This document shows positions 50,283 through 60,849 of a stretch of 64,000 nucleotides of DNA, in pieces; within the stretch, counting starts at the first letter, position 1; each line of letters begins with the position of its first letter. The DNA is from Alphaproteobacteria bacterium (GTDB lineage Bacteria; Pseudomonadota; Alphaproteobacteria; SMXQ01), in NCBI GenBank assembly GCA_009380075.1, contig WHSO01000013.1, positions 1 to 64,000 of the forward strand, read 5' to 3'. Under the pieces are notes generated by a model. The model was given only the letters and a program-made list of their open reading frames with translations, made no database searches and was not told the origin of the DNA. The position numbers and the translations under genes were made by a program.

Positions 50283-50840
50283 ATGGCCGAATTCAACATC
50301 ACGGATATAGGGTCGCGCATGCAGGGCGCGGTCAACGTGTTGCACGAGGAATTCACCGGCCTCAGGACCGGCCGCGCGTCCACCAGCCTGCTCGATCGCG
50401 TCGTCGTCCCTGCCTATGGCAGCGAAATGCCGCTCAACCAGCTCGCCACCGTGAGCGTGCCCGAGGCGCGTCTGCTCACCGTCAGCGTCTGGGACCGGGG
50501 CAACGTCGGCGCCGTGGAAAAGGCGATTCGCGACGCGGGTCTCGGCCTCAACCCCGCCTCGGACGGCCAGATCGTTCGCGTGCCGGTGCCGGAGTTGTCG
50601 GCGGAACGGCGCGAGGAGCTGGCCAAGGTCGCGCACCGCTATGCCGAGCAGGCGCGAATCTCGGTGCGCAACGTCCGTCGCGACGGCATGGAGCAGATCA
50701 AGAAACTGGAAAAGGACGGCGAGATTTCGCAGGACGAGCACCGCGCCTGGAGCGAAGAAATCCAGAAGATGACGGATCGCATGGTCAAGGAGATCGACCA
50801 GCATCTGGCGGATAAAGACAAGGAAATCAGGCAGATATAG
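50283..50840 (+). CDS. frr: Ribosome recycling factor
   Basis: 185 aa, exactly the family length. [31 protein letters not shown] and the C-terminal three-helix half ([20 protein letters not shown]) are characteristic. With EF-G it splits the 70S post-termination complex. uppS begins four bases after the stop. Confidence 0.97.
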   Translation: MAEFNITDIGSRMQGAVNVLHEEFTGLRTGRASTSLLDRVVVPAYGSEMPLNQLATVSVPEARLLTVSVWDRGNVGAVEKAIRDAGLGLNPASDGQIVRVPVPELSAERREELAKVAHRYAEQARISVRNVRRDGMEQIKKLEKDGEISQDEHRAWSEEIQKMTDRMVKEIDQHLADKDKEIRQI

Positions 50841-50844
50841 CCCG

Positions 50845-51565
<721 letters not shown>

Positions 51566-51573
<8 letters not shown>

Positions 51574-52405
51574 GGCAACGAATACCGTATTCAGGCTGCG
51601 ACTCATTTCCGGCACCGTCCTCGCGATCGCTGCGCTCGCCGCGGTGTACGCCGGGGGCGTCTGGTTCGCGGGGCTGGTCGTGGCCGGTTTGGTTCTGATG
51701 ATCCGCGAATGGCCCGAATTGTGCCTGGCCGCCGGCGGCGCCCGCCCGCTGTGGCGGCCGCGGCCGCCGCTTGCCGCGGCGGGATTCGTCGTGATCGCGT
51801 TGATCGCGCTCGTCCTTCTGTTGACCGGCCGGATTCCTGCGGCGGTGGCCCTTGCCGTTGCCGGGGCACCGGTCGTGGCGCTGCTCGCCGGCGGCGGCGT
51901 GCGCGATCGCCTGCTGCTGGGCTGTGGATTGCCCTATATCGTCGTGCCCGCGGCCGCGCTCCTGTGGATCTCTTCGGCGCCGCAGGGGCGGTTGACGCTC
52001 CTGTGGCTGTTGGTCGTTGTGTGGGCGACCGATATCGGGGGATACGCGGTAGGAAAGCTGATCGGCGGGCCGCGGCTGGCGCCCCGTATCAGTCCGGGGA
52101 AGACCTGGGCGGGCTTCGCCGGTGCCACCGTGCTGGCGGCAGGGGCGGGGGCGGCTTTCGTGGTCGTGGTGCCGGATGTGTCCGCACTCCGCCTCGTCCT
52201 CGCCGCCGTCGGGTTGAGCCTCGCGGCCCAGGGCGGGGATCTGTTGGAATCCGCGGTCAAACGGCATTTTGCCCTCAAGGATTCCGGCACTATCATACCC
52301 GGGCACGGCGGTGTCTTCGACCGTCTCGACGGCCTGCTGGCTGCGGCGCCGCTCCTGGCGGTACTGACGGCGGTCAGTGGCAATCCTGGATTCTTATGGC
52401 GATGA
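51566..52405 (+). CDS. cdsA: Phosphatidate cytidylyltransferase
   Basis: 279 aa with about eight membrane helices. The C-terminal CdsA signature KRHFALKDSGTIIPGHGGVF followed by DRLDGL is intact, preceded by the DIGGYAVGKLIGG metal-site region. It makes CDP-diacylglycerol, precursor of all phospholipids. The GTG at 51566, inside the uppS end, gives a start of normal length (MPEATNTVFRLRLISG); the longer open frame upstream is the shadow of uppS. Confidence 0.93.
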
Positions 52406-53595
52406 CGACCCTGCCCCTGAGCACCCCGCGTCCCCGACGTATCAGCATCCTGGGCTCCACCGGCTCGGTCGGCTCCAACACGGTCGACCTCCTGCGCCGC
52501 GACCCCGGCGCTTTCGAGGTCGAGGCACTGACCGCACGTTCCAACGTGGAGCTGCTGGCGCAGCAGGCGCGGGAACTGCACCCGCGCATGGCGGTGATCG
52601 CCGATGAAAGCCTCTACGGTGCGCTCAAGGAGGCCCTGACCGGCACCAATGTCGCCGTCGCTGCCGGGGCGGCGGCGCTGGAGGAAGCCGCGGCCCTGGA
52701 TTCCGACCTCGTCATGGCGGCCATCGTCGGCGCCGCCGGGCTCAAGCCGACCCTTGCCGCCGTCGCGCGGGGCGCGACCGTGGCGCTCGCCAACAAGGAA
52801 TGCCTGGTCTGCGCCGGCGACGTCATGATGCGGGAGGTCGCGCGGTCGGGCGCGGTCCTGTTGCCCGTGGATTCGGAGCACAGCGCCATCTTCCAGGTGT
52901 TCGACTTCGACAATGTCGAGGCCATCGAACGCATCATCCTGACCGCGTCGGGGGGACCGTTTCTTGATCTCGACCTCGCCCTCATGAAGGACGTCACGCC
53001 GGAGCAGGCGGTGGCCCATCCCAACTGGGACATGGGGGCCAAGATCTCGGTCGATTCGGCGACCATGATGAACAAGGGTCTCGAGGTGATCGAGGCGAGC
53101 TACCTGTTCCCCGTGCCCGAGGACCGGATCGAGGTCCTGATCCATCCCCAGTCCGTGGTCCATTCGCTGGTCGGCTACGCCGACGGGTCGGTACTGGCCC
53201 AGCTCGGCACCCCGGACATGCGGACTCCGATCGCCTATGCCCTGGCCTGGCCCCGGCGGCAGGGCTCCCCGGCAGCGCGGCTCGACCTCGCGCGGGTCGG
53301 CCAGCTCACCTTCCTGCCCTTGGATTCCCGGCGATTTCCTGCACTTGGATTGGCAAGACAGGCCTTGAAAAGCGGAGGGGCGGCCCCTACAGTCCTCAAC
53401 GCTGCTAACGAAGTGGCCGTTCAGGGTTTCCTGAACCGCGAAATCGGTTTCCTCGACATCATCCGCGTGGTGTCCGAGGCGCTGGACCGGACGCCTCGGG
53501 CCTCCGTGGCGACCGTCGAAGACGTTATCGCGGTTGACCGTGCGGCGCGGGCCCTGGCCGGCGAGCAGGTCGTCAAGTTCCGGGGCCGGCGCTGA
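52396..53595 (+). CDS. dxr: 1-deoxy-D-xylulose 5-phosphate reductoisomerase
   Basis: 399 aa. The NADPH site ISILGSTGSVGSNTVDL, the metal and substrate region LLPVDSEHSAIFQ and ILTASGGPF, and MGAKISVDSATMMNKGLEVIEA are all present. This is the committed step of the methylerythritol phosphate route, supplying isoprenyl units to UppS two genes upstream. The ATG at 52396 has CTGGA in good position; the ATG at 52402 overlapping the cdsA stop (ATGA) is the alternative. Confidence 0.96.
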   Translation: MAMTTLPLSTPRPRRISILGSTGSVGSNTVDLLRRDPGAFEVEALTARSNVELLAQQARELHPRMAVIADESLYGALKEALTGTNVAVAAGAAALEEAAALDSDLVMAAIVGAAGLKPTLAAVARGATVALANKECLVCAGDVMMREVARSGAVLLPVDSEHSAIFQVFDFDNVEAIERIILTASGGPFLDLDLALMKDVTPEQAVAHPNWDMGAKISVDSATMMNKGLEVIEASYLFPVPEDRIEVLIHPQSVVHSLVGYADGSVLAQLGTPDMRTPIAYALAWPRRQGSPAARLDLARVGQLTFLPLDSRRFPALGLARQALKSGGAAPTVLNAANEVAVQGFLNREIGFLDIIRVVSEALDRTPRASVATVEDVIAVDRAARALAGEQVVKFRGRR

Positions 53596-53660
53596 CCGGT
53601 CCTCTTCGCTTCCGGGGTGCCGAGCCGGAGCGGCCCAGCTGGTGGGCGCACGGCGGCTTT

Positions 53661-53686
53661 ATGAACGTACCGCATGAACGTACCGC
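53661..53686 (+). repeat. 13-bp tandem direct repeat in the rseP leader
   Basis: ATGAACGTACCGC occurs twice without a gap (53661-53673 and 53674-53686), ending nine bases before the rseP start. The first copy opens an 11-codon frame whose TAA (53694-53696) shares its last base with the rseP ATG; the second opens another short frame out of register that overlaps rseP. No ribosome binding site precedes the first copy. Confidence 0.7.
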
Positions 53687-53695
53687 AGGGATATA

Positions 53696-54829
53696 ATGGA
53701 TATTCTTAATCTGATCTGGACGAACGGCGCCGCGTTTATTTTCATTCTCACGGTTATCGTTTTCTTTCATGAACTCGGTCATTTCCTGATTGCACGGCGC
53801 AACGGCGTGCGCGTCGACGTTTTCTCCATCGGCTTCGGTCCCGAGCTCTTCGGCTGGACCGCCAGGAGCGGCACGCGCTGGAAGGTGAGCCTTCTGCCGC
53901 TGGGCGGTTACGTCAAGATGTTCGGCGAATCGGCGACCACCGGGGCCTCCGACGAACCGCGCGACATGACCGAAGAGGAAAAGCGCGTCTCCTTCCACCA
54001 CAAGAGCGTCGGCCAGCGCGCGGCCGTGGTTGCCGCAGGTCCGATCGCGAACTTCGTTCTCGCCATCATCATACTTGCGGCCATGTTCATGTTCGCCGGG
54101 CAGCCCTACACACCCGCCGGCATCGGCGCGGTGCAGGCCGGCAGCGCGGCGGAGACCGCGGGCCTGCGGCCCGGGGACCGGATCACCGCGATCGACGGAA
54201 CCGCGATCGAACGGTTCGAGGAGGTTCAGCGGATCGTGCGACTTGCCCCGGGGCAAAGACTCATCTTCACCGTGCAGCGCGGAAACGATTCGGTGACGCT
54301 GACCGCCGTGCCGAAGCGGACGGAGACGGTCGATCGATTCGGCAACCGCTCCGAAATCGGTCTGCTGGGCGTCAGCCGGATAGGCACCGAATACAAGAAG
54401 CATGGCGTCGTTTCCGCGGTCACCGAAGCGGTGGCCGAGACCTGGCGCCTGTCCGTCTATACGCTCCAGGCCGTGGGCCAGATCATCCGGGGCGAGCGGT
54501 CGTCGGAGGACCTTGGCGGGCCCATCCGCATCGCGCAAATGGCGGGCCAGGTCGCCGAGCTGGGCATCCTCAGCGTGTTCTGGTTCCTCGCAGTATTGTC
54601 CATCAACCTCGGCCTGATCAATCTGTTCCCGGTGCCGATGCTCGACGGCGGGCACCTCGTGTTCTATGCCATCGAGGCGGTGCGTGGGCGGGCGCTGAGC
54701 GAGCGGATCATGGACTACGGGTTTCGCGTCGGCCTGGGGCTCGTCATCGCGCTGTTCGTGTTCGTGACCTTCCAGGACCTGGCGCGGTTCGAAGGCATAG
54801 CCCAGTTCTTCCGGGAACTGGTGGGATGA
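53696..54829 (+). CDS. rseP: Site-2 metalloprotease RseP
   Basis: 377 aa inner-membrane zinc protease. HELGH is at residues 25-29 in the first helix, the third ligand region PVPMLDGGHL near 315, and one PDZ domain lies between (AGSAAETAGLRPGDRITAIDG); E. coli has two PDZ domains. It cuts anti-sigma factors and leftover signal peptides within the membrane. AGGG lies five bases before the ATG, just after the tandem repeat. bamA starts inside its stop codon (ATGA). Confidence 0.96.
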   Translation: MDILNLIWTNGAAFIFILTVIVFFHELGHFLIARRNGVRVDVFSIGFGPELFGWTARSGTRWKVSLLPLGGYVKMFGESATTGASDEPRDMTEEEKRVSFHHKSVGQRAAVVAAGPIANFVLAIIILAAMFMFAGQPYTPAGIGAVQAGSAAETAGLRPGDRITAIDGTAIERFEEVQRIVRLAPGQRLIFTVQRGNDSVTLTAVPKRTETVDRFGNRSEIGLLGVSRIGTEYKKHGVVSAVTEAVAETWRLSVYTLQAVGQIIRGERSSEDLGGPIRIAQMAGQVAELGILSVFWFLAVLSINLGLINLFPVPMLDGGHLVFYAIEAVRGRALSERIMDYGFRVGLGLVIALFVFVTFQDLARFEGIAQFFRELVG

Positions 54830-57120
54830 GATTGCGTGTCCTGCGCTTTGCCACCCTTGCGGCGCTGGCCCTGTCGGGGGCGTGGGCGGTAACGGGTATC
54901 GCGGTCCCGGCGGCGGCCCAGACCGAAGGTGTCGTCATCACCGAGATCCGGGTCGAGGGCATCGAACGCATCGAGCCGGAGACCGTGCGCTCCTACCTGC
55001 CGCTCCGCGCCGGGCAGCCCTACGACCCGCAGCAGGTGGACGCCTCGCTCAAGGCGTTGTTCGCGACCGGCCTGTTTTCGGACGTTTCGATAAGGCGCGA
55101 GGGGTCCGTCGTCATCGTCCGCGTGGTCGAGAATCCGATCATCAACCGCATCGCCTTCGAGGGCAACGACGTCGTCGAGGATTCGACGCTGGCGACGGAG
55201 ATCCAGTTGCGGTCCCGTGTCGTCTACACCCGGACCCGGGTGCAGAGCGACGTCAAGCGCATCCAGGATCTCTACCGCCGGCAGGGCCGGTTCGCCGTGT
55301 CGGTGGAGCCCAAGGTCATCCAGCGCTCCCAGAACCGCGTCGACCTGATCTTCGAGATCCGCGAAGGCGCGCCGACCAAGATTCGCAAGATCACGTTCAT
55401 CGGCAACCGGGTCTATTCGGATTCGCGGCTCCAGTCCGTGATCAGCAGCGCCGAAACGCGCTGGTACAGCTTCCTCACCGCGGACGACGTCTACGATCCG
55501 GACCGTGTCGCCTTCGATCAGGAACAGCTACGCCGGTACTACCTGAAGAACGGCTACCCCGAATTCAACGTCCTGTCGTCAACGGCGGAACTGTCGCCCG
55601 ACCGTGAAAGCTTCTTCCTGACCTTTACTGTGGAGGAAGGTCCGCGGTACCGCTTCGGCGATTTCAAGGTCAACAGCACGCTGAAGCAGCTCGATGTTGA
55701 CCTGCTTCGCCAGGCGGTCACGATCCAGAAGGGCGAGACCTACAACGCCGAGGAGGTCGAAAACACCGTCAACAAGCTGACCGACGCGGCGGGCAACCTG
55801 GGCTTCGCCTTCGTCGAGGTGCGGCCCAATCCGATCCGCAACAGCGAGCAGCGGATCGTCGACATGGAGTTCGACGTGCGCGAGGGGCCGCGCGTCTTCG
55901 TCGAGCGGATCGAGATCACGGGCAATGTCCGGACCGAGGACCGCGTGATCCGGCGCGAATTCCGTCTGGTCGAGGGCGACGCCTTCAACGCCGCGAAGTA
56001 CCGGCTGTCCCAGACACGCGTCCGCGAGCTGCAGTTCTTCAAGAAGGTGACGATGGACCGTGCTCCCGGTTCGGCACCGGACCGCACCGTCATCCAGGTC
56101 AAGGTGGAGGAGCAGTCCACCGGCGCCCTCAGCATCGGAGCCGGCGTTTCCTCGACCCAGGGCCTGTTGAGCCAGTTGACCCTGACCGAGCGAAACCTGC
56201 TGGGCAAGGGCCAGCAGATCTCCTTTGGGGCGTCGCTCGGGACCAAGGCGCAGAATTTCGACATCAGCTTTACCGAGCCCTACTTCCTCGAGCGCAACAT
56301 GTCCGCGGGCGTCGACCTGTTCAAGACGCTGCGGCGCAAGACCGAATCGATCACCTTTGAACAGGGCAAGGTCGGTGCCGGCGTGCGCGTCGGCTTCCGT
56401 TACAACGAGACGCTGTCGCAGTCGCTGGGTTACCGGCTCGAGCAGAAGGAGATCTCCGACGTCGATGACGACGCGTCGCTGTTCGTGAAGCGGCAGGAGG
56501 GCACGGCGACCACGTCGGCCGTGAGCCAGTCCCTCACCTACGACGTGCGCGACAGCCGGATCGAGCCGACCGAAGGGTTTACCGTCCGGCTCTCCAACGA
56601 CCTCGCGGGCTTCGGCGGCGACAACCGCTACCTGCGCACGACCCTGACCGGGGCAACCTATTATCGGGCGCCGTGGGACACGGTTCTGCGGCTGGGCGCT
56701 GAAATGGGATACATTCTCGGATTGGGGGAAGACATCCGCATCGACGACCGTTATTTTATCGGTGGCGATACGTTCCGGGGTTTCGCCACCGGCGGCATCG
56801 GCCCGCGTGACGCTGCCACGGGCGACGCCCTCGGCGGCGTCCGATACGCGACGGCGTCGGCGGAACTGGGTATCCCGCTGGGCTATTCGACGACCTTCAA
56901 GCCGCGCGCCTATCTGTTTACTGATGTCGGTACGCTGTCGGACCCCGACGAAGAGGGTACAGGAATTCTCGAAGACGATATGCTTCGGGTTTCAACCGGC
57001 ATCGGACTCGGCATGACGACGCCTTTCGGAACGGTTCGCTTCAATTTGGCCGCCGCGCTTCGCAAGGCCTCGTTCGACGAAACCGAAGTGTTCAGCTTTA
57101 AATTCGGTACGGGATTCTAG
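54826..57120 (+). CDS. bamA: Outer membrane protein assembly factor BamA
   Basis: 764 aa. A signal peptide ends near residue 31 (VPAAAQ), five POTRA domains cover about 35-430, and a 16-strand Omp85 barrel ends in a C-terminal aromatic residue (FKFGTGF). The conserved loop-6 motif appears as FRGFATGGIGPRD. It inserts beta-barrel proteins into the outer membrane. Coupled to rseP, and followed ten bases later by skp, an order kept in most proteobacteria. Confidence 0.97.
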   Translation: MRLRVLRFATLAALALSGAWAVTGIAVPAAAQTEGVVITEIRVEGIERIEPETVRSYLPLRAGQPYDPQQVDASLKALFATGLFSDVSIRREGSVVIVRVVENPIINRIAFEGNDVVEDSTLATEIQLRSRVVYTRTRVQSDVKRIQDLYRRQGRFAVSVEPKVIQRSQNRVDLIFEIREGAPTKIRKITFIGNRVYSDSRLQSVISSAETRWYSFLTADDVYDPDRVAFDQEQLRRYYLKNGYPEFNVLSSTAELSPDRESFFLTFTVEEGPRYRFGDFKVNSTLKQLDVDLLRQAVTIQKGETYNAEEVENTVNKLTDAAGNLGFAFVEVRPNPIRNSEQRIVDMEFDVREGPRVFVERIEITGNVRTEDRVIRREFRLVEGDAFNAAKYRLSQTRVRELQFFKKVTMDRAPGSAPDRTVIQVKVEEQSTGALSIGAGVSSTQGLLSQLTLTERNLLGKGQQISFGASLGTKAQNFDISFTEPYFLERNMSAGVDLFKTLRRKTESITFEQGKVGAGVRVGFRYNETLSQSLGYRLEQKEISDVDDDASLFVKRQEGTATTSAVSQSLTYDVRDSRIEPTEGFTVRLSNDLAGFGGDNRYLRTTLTGATYYRAPWDTVLRLGAEMGYILGLGEDIRIDDRYFIGGDTFRGFATGGIGPRDAATGDALGGVRYATASAELGIPLGYSTTFKPRAYLFTDVGTLSDPDEEGTGILEDDMLRVSTGIGLGMTTPFGTVRFNLAAALRKASFDETEVFSFKFGTGF

Positions 57121-57129
57121 GTAGCCATC

Positions 57130-57717
57130 ATGACCAGCTTTCGTAAGTACTTCCTGCTGTTTCTGCTTGCGGTCGCGTTCGCGCACCCGATGGCGGCGGC
57201 GCGCGCGCAAAACGCCCTCAAGCCGCCGGTTACGGCGATTCTCGACATGCGCATCATCCTGCGCGATTCGATTGCCGGCAAGGCGTGGCAGGATTACTAC
57301 AACGCCCAGCGCAAGAGCCATAAGGACCAGATCGGGAAAGAAGAAACGGCGCTGCGGACCGCATGGGACGAACTGAACCGGCAGAAGTCGATCCTTGCGC
57401 CCCAGGCGTTCCAGACGCGCGAGCGGTCCTTCAAGGAAATGGAGGCCGCGGCCCGGCGCAAGATCGGCACCATGGAGCAGGAGCTCTCGCGCAGCCTTCG
57501 CGCCACCCTGGCGGAGGTGCGCAAGGCCATGGACGAAAAGCTCGGACCGATACTCGACCAGATGGTCAAGGACAGGGGGATCGACATGATCATCTCCAAC
57601 CAGGATCTGATCTTCTTCCGCAAGGACTACGACGTCACCGGCGAAGTGCTGCAACGTCTAAATAAGGCGTTGCCGCGCCTGGATGTTCCCGCGCTCGCCG
57701 CCAAGGCTAAGAAATAG
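57130..57717 (+). CDS. skp: Periplasmic chaperone Skp/OmpH
   Basis: 195 aa with a signal peptide (YFLLFLLAVAFAHPMAAARA, cut near residue 26). A short strand ILDMRIILRDS is followed by two long charged helices (about 60-150), which form the tentacle of the jellyfish-shaped trimer, and a C-terminal strand DMIISNQDLIFFRKDYDVT. It holds unfolded outer-membrane proteins on their way to BamA. Confidence 0.9.
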   Translation: MTSFRKYFLLFLLAVAFAHPMAAARAQNALKPPVTAILDMRIILRDSIAGKAWQDYYNAQRKSHKDQIGKEETALRTAWDELNRQKSILAPQAFQTRERSFKEMEAAARRKIGTMEQELSRSLRATLAEVRKAMDEKLGPILDQMVKDRGIDMIISNQDLIFFRKDYDVTGEVLQRLNKALPRLDVPALAAKAKK

Positions 57718-57729
57718 GGTCCCGGAACC

Positions 57730-58755
57730 ATGGCGGACCCGCGGTTCTACCGTGCCGCCGGACCGTTCACATTGTCCGCGCTGGCGGACATCGCGGGCGC
57801 TGAAATCCGCGGTGACGGCGCGCGGCTCCTCCGGGACGTGGCGCCGCTGGTGACGGCGGGGCCCGATGACATCAGCTTTCTCGACAATCCCGCCTATGTC
57901 CGGGCCTTCAGTGCGTCGCGCGCGGGTGCCTGCATCGTCGGCCCTGCCGTGACGGCGGCGGCGCCCGCCGGCATGGGCCTGCTGGTGGCGGTCAACGCCT
58001 ACAAGGCCTACGCCCTTGTCGCACGGGCCTTCTACCCCGATCCGGCGCCGGTCGGCGGGACGGCGGAGGGCGCCCATGTCAGCCCGACGGCGCGCATCGG
58101 CGCCGGGACGCAGGTGGCGGCAGGGGCGGTGGTGGGCGACGGGGCCGAGATCGGGCACCGTTGCCGGATCGGCGCCAACGCGGTGATCGGTGACGGGGTC
58201 TGCATCGGGGACGACTGCGACATCGGCGCCCTGGTCTCCATCCGCTTTGCCATCATCGGCAGCCACGTCCGTGTCTACGCGGGCGCGCAGATCGGCGAGG
58301 ACGGTTTCGGCTACGCCTCCGACGACACCGGCCACACGCATATTCCCCAACTCGGCCGGGTCGTCATCGGCGACGGGGTCGAAATCGGCGCCAACACCAC
58401 GATCGATCGGGGTTCCGGGCCGGACACCGTGATCGGCGACGGCTGTATCATTGATAATTTGGTCCAGATCGGGCACAACGTCGTCCTCGGTCGGGGATGC
58501 GTCATCGTTTCCCAGGTGGGCATTTCGGGCAGTACCACCCTTGGAGATTATGTGATAATCGGAGGGCAGGCGGGGCTGGCCGGCCATCTCACCATCGGTG
58601 ACGGCGTCCGGATCGGCGCGCAGGCGGGGGTCATGAACAGTCTGGATGCGCTTAGCACCGTGGTGGGTTCCCCCGCGATGCCGTACAAGGAGTTCTGGCG
58701 CCAGATGGCGGCACTCAAGCGGCTCTCGGCCGCGAAAAAGAAGACGGGTGACTGA
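57730..58755 (+). CDS. lpxD: UDP-3-O-acylglucosamine N-acyltransferase
   Basis: 341 aa. The N-terminal uridine-binding domain ([29 protein letters not shown]) is followed by a left-handed beta helix built of hexapeptide repeats ([18 protein letters not shown] onward). The catalytic His lies in [10 protein letters not shown]. It adds the third acyl chain step of lipid A synthesis. fabZ starts three bases after the stop. Confidence 0.96.
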   Translation: MADPRFYRAAGPFTLSALADIAGAEIRGDGARLLRDVAPLVTAGPDDISFLDNPAYVRAFSASRAGACIVGPAVTAAAPAGMGLLVAVNAYKAYALVARAFYPDPAPVGGTAEGAHVSPTARIGAGTQVAAGAVVGDGAEIGHRCRIGANAVIGDGVCIGDDCDIGALVSIRFAIIGSHVRVYAGAQIGEDGFGYASDDTGHTHIPQLGRVVIGDGVEIGANTTIDRGSGPDTVIGDGCIIDNLVQIGHNVVLGRGCVIVSQVGISGSTTLGDYVIIGGQAGLAGHLTIGDGVRIGAQAGVMNSLDALSTVVGSPAMPYKEFWRQMAALKRLSAAKKKTGD

Positions 58756-58758
58756 GGC

Positions 58759-59226
58759 ATGGACGCGGCGAAAGACAAGGAAAAGGCCCGCACTGTCAAT
58801 ATCGAGCGGATCATGCAGCTGATCCCGCACCGGTATCCGTTCCTGATGATCGACCGCGTGGAGTCCCTCGTCGTCAACGAATCGGCGGTCGGCGTCAAGA
58901 ACGTCTCCATCAACGAATCCCATTTTCAGGGACATTTTCCGGGCCGGCCGGTCATGCCGGGCGTACTGCTGATCGAGGCCATGGCCCAGACCGCCGCGGC
59001 GCTGGTGGTCGAGACCCTGGGGCCCGAATCCGAAGGCAAGCTGGTCTACTTCATGACGGTGGATAACGCCCGCTTTCGCCGGCCGGTGGTGCCGGGCGAC
59101 ACGGTCAAGGTTCATGTCACGAAGCTGCAGAACCGCAAGAACGTATGGAAGTTTCGCGGTGAGGCCATGGTCGACGGCAATCTCTGTGCCGAAGCGACTT
59201 TCGCCGCCATGATCCTGGACGACTGA
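58759..59226 (+). CDS. fabZ: 3-hydroxyacyl-ACP dehydratase FabZ
   Basis: 155 aa hot-dog fold. LIPHRYPFLMIDRV, active-site His59 (HFQGHFPGRPVMPG) and Glu73 (LLIEAMAQTAA) are in place. It dehydrates 3-hydroxyacyl-ACP for fatty acid synthesis, competing with LpxA and LpxD for hydroxyacyl-ACP, which explains its place in this operon. Confidence 0.97.
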   Translation: MDAAKDKEKARTVNIERIMQLIPHRYPFLMIDRVESLVVNESAVGVKNVSINESHFQGHFPGRPVMPGVLLIEAMAQTAAALVVETLGPESEGKLVYFMTVDNARFRRPVVPGDTVKVHVTKLQNRKNVWKFRGEAMVDGNLCAEATFAAMILDD

Positions 59227-59231
59227 CCCCT

Positions 59232-60032
59232 ATGGCCGATATCCATCCGACCGCCATCGTTTCGCCCGACGCCGCGTTCGGCAAAGGCATTTCCATTGGT
59301 CCCTATTGCATCGTCGGCGCCGGCGTGAAGCTCGGCGACAATGTCCGGCTGCGCTCCCATGTGGTGATCGAGGGCGACACCACGCTCGGCGCGGGCTGCG
59401 AGGTATTTCCCTTTTCGACCCTCGGCCTGCCGCCGCAGGACCTGAAGTACAAGGGCGAAAGCTCGCGCATCGAGGTCGGCGCCGGCACCGTCATCCGCGA
59501 ACACGTGACCGTCCATCCCGGCACCAAGGGCGGCACCCTGCTGACCACGGTCGGCGCCAACTGCCTGATCATGGTGGGTGCCCATATCGCCCATGACTGC
59601 CGCGTCGGCAACAACGTGGTGATGGCCAACAACGCGACGCTCGGCGGTCACGTCCATGTCGGCGATTTCGTCATTCTTGGCGGCCTCGCCGGCGTCCACC
59701 AGTTCGTGCGGATCGGGCACCATGCCATGGTCGGCGGCCTGTCGGGGGTGGAGAACGACGTCATCCCCTATGGCTCCGTCATGGGCAACCGGGCGTATCT
59801 TTCGGGCCTCAACATCATCGGCCTGAAGCGACGCGGTTTCTCCCGCGACGACATTCACGCGTTGCGCGCCGCCTATCGTCTGATGTTCGCCGAAGAAGGC
59901 ACCATGTCCGAACGGCTTCACGACGTCGCCGAAATGTTCCACGGGAACGCGCCGGTGATGGAGATCGTGAACTTCATCCAGACCGATTCGTCGCGTGCGG
60001 TGTGCCAGCCGTTGACGAAGCGTGCCGCCTAA
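59232..60032 (+). CDS. lpxA: UDP-N-acetylglucosamine acyltransferase
   Basis: 266 aa hexapeptide-repeat trimer-forming enzyme. The catalytic His region is GAHIAHDCRVGNNVVMANN, and GLKRRGFSRDDIHALRAAYR opens the C-terminal helical domain. It carries out the first step of lipid A synthesis, 3-O-acylation of UDP-GlcNAc. Its end overlaps lpxI by 11 bases. Confidence 0.97.
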   Translation: MADIHPTAIVSPDAAFGKGISIGPYCIVGAGVKLGDNVRLRSHVVIEGDTTLGAGCEVFPFSTLGLPPQDLKYKGESSRIEVGAGTVIREHVTVHPGTKGGTLLTTVGANCLIMVGAHIAHDCRVGNNVVMANNATLGGHVHVGDFVILGGLAGVHQFVRIGHHAMVGGLSGVENDVIPYGSVMGNRAYLSGLNIIGLKRRGFSRDDIHALRAAYRLMFAEEGTMSERLHDVAEMFHGNAPVMEIVNFIQTDSSRAVCQPLTKRAA

Positions 60033-60849
60033 GTCCAAGCTCGGAATCATCGCCGGCAAGGGCGATCTCCCCGGCCTCATCCTCGACGCGGCCCGCGCCG
60101 AAGCACGGCCGGCGTTCGTTCTCGCGCTTGAGGGGCAGACCTCGGACGACCTCGTGCGCGACGTCGAACACGCCTGGATCCCGTTGGGCGCCGTCGGCCG
60201 CGGCCTTGAGGCGCTCGCCGCGGCCGGGGTGCGGGACGTGGTCTTCGCCGGCGGGGTGCGGCGTCCGTCGCTGCTCAGGCTCGGTCTCGACGCGCGCGCG
60301 GCGCGGGTCGTGGCGAAACTGGGAAAGGCCGCTTTCGGCGACGACAAACTTCTGTCGGTCATCATCGCCGAGATCGAAGGCGAAGGCTTCAACGTCGTCG
60401 GAGCCGACGACATCCTCCATGACCTGCTGGTCGCGGAAGGCGTGCTCGGCCGTCACCGGCCCGATGACCTCGCGGCCTCGGACATCGCCCGCGGGCTGGA
60501 GGTGGCGCGCACGCTGGGTGCCGCCGATGTCGGCCAGGCGGTCGTCGTGCAGCAGGGCATAGTGCTGGGGGTCGAGGCGATCGAAGGTACCGACGCCCTG
60601 ATCGCGCGTGCCGCCAACCTGCGGCGCGAAGGGCCGGGCGGCGTGCTGGTCAAGATCAAGAAACCGGGTCAGGAACGCCGTGCGGACCTGCCGACGATCG
60701 GATTGTCCACCGTTACGGCGGCGGTCGATGCGGGCTTGCGCGGCATCGCCGTCGAGGCCGGCGCGACCCTGCTGATCGGGCGCGAGCGGCTGGTCGCCGC
60801 GGCCGACACGGCCGGCCTCTTCGTTACCGCCCTGCGGGTGGCCCCGTGA
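60022..60849 (+). CDS. lpxI: UDP-2,3-diacylglucosamine pyrophosphatase LpxI
   Basis: 275 aa, LpxI family (formerly DUF1009). It opens with KLGIIAGKGDLPGLILDAA and carries VVQQGIVLGVEAIEGTDALI and the C-terminal LPTIGLSTVTAAVDAGLRGIAVEAG. It converts UDP-diacylglucosamine to lipid X and UMP and replaces LpxH in alphaproteobacteria. The GTG start lies inside lpxA; the stop overlaps the lpxB GTG (GTGA). Confidence 0.94.
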   Translation: MPPKSKLGIIAGKGDLPGLILDAARAEARPAFVLALEGQTSDDLVRDVEHAWIPLGAVGRGLEALAAAGVRDVVFAGGVRRPSLLRLGLDARAARVVAKLGKAAFGDDKLLSVIIAEIEGEGFNVVGADDILHDLLVAEGVLGRHRPDDLAASDIARGLEVARTLGAADVGQAVVVQQGIVLGVEAIEGTDALIARAANLRREGPGGVLVKIKKPGQERRADLPTIGLSTVTAAVDAGLRGIAVEAGATLLIGRERLVAAADTAGLFVTALRVAP

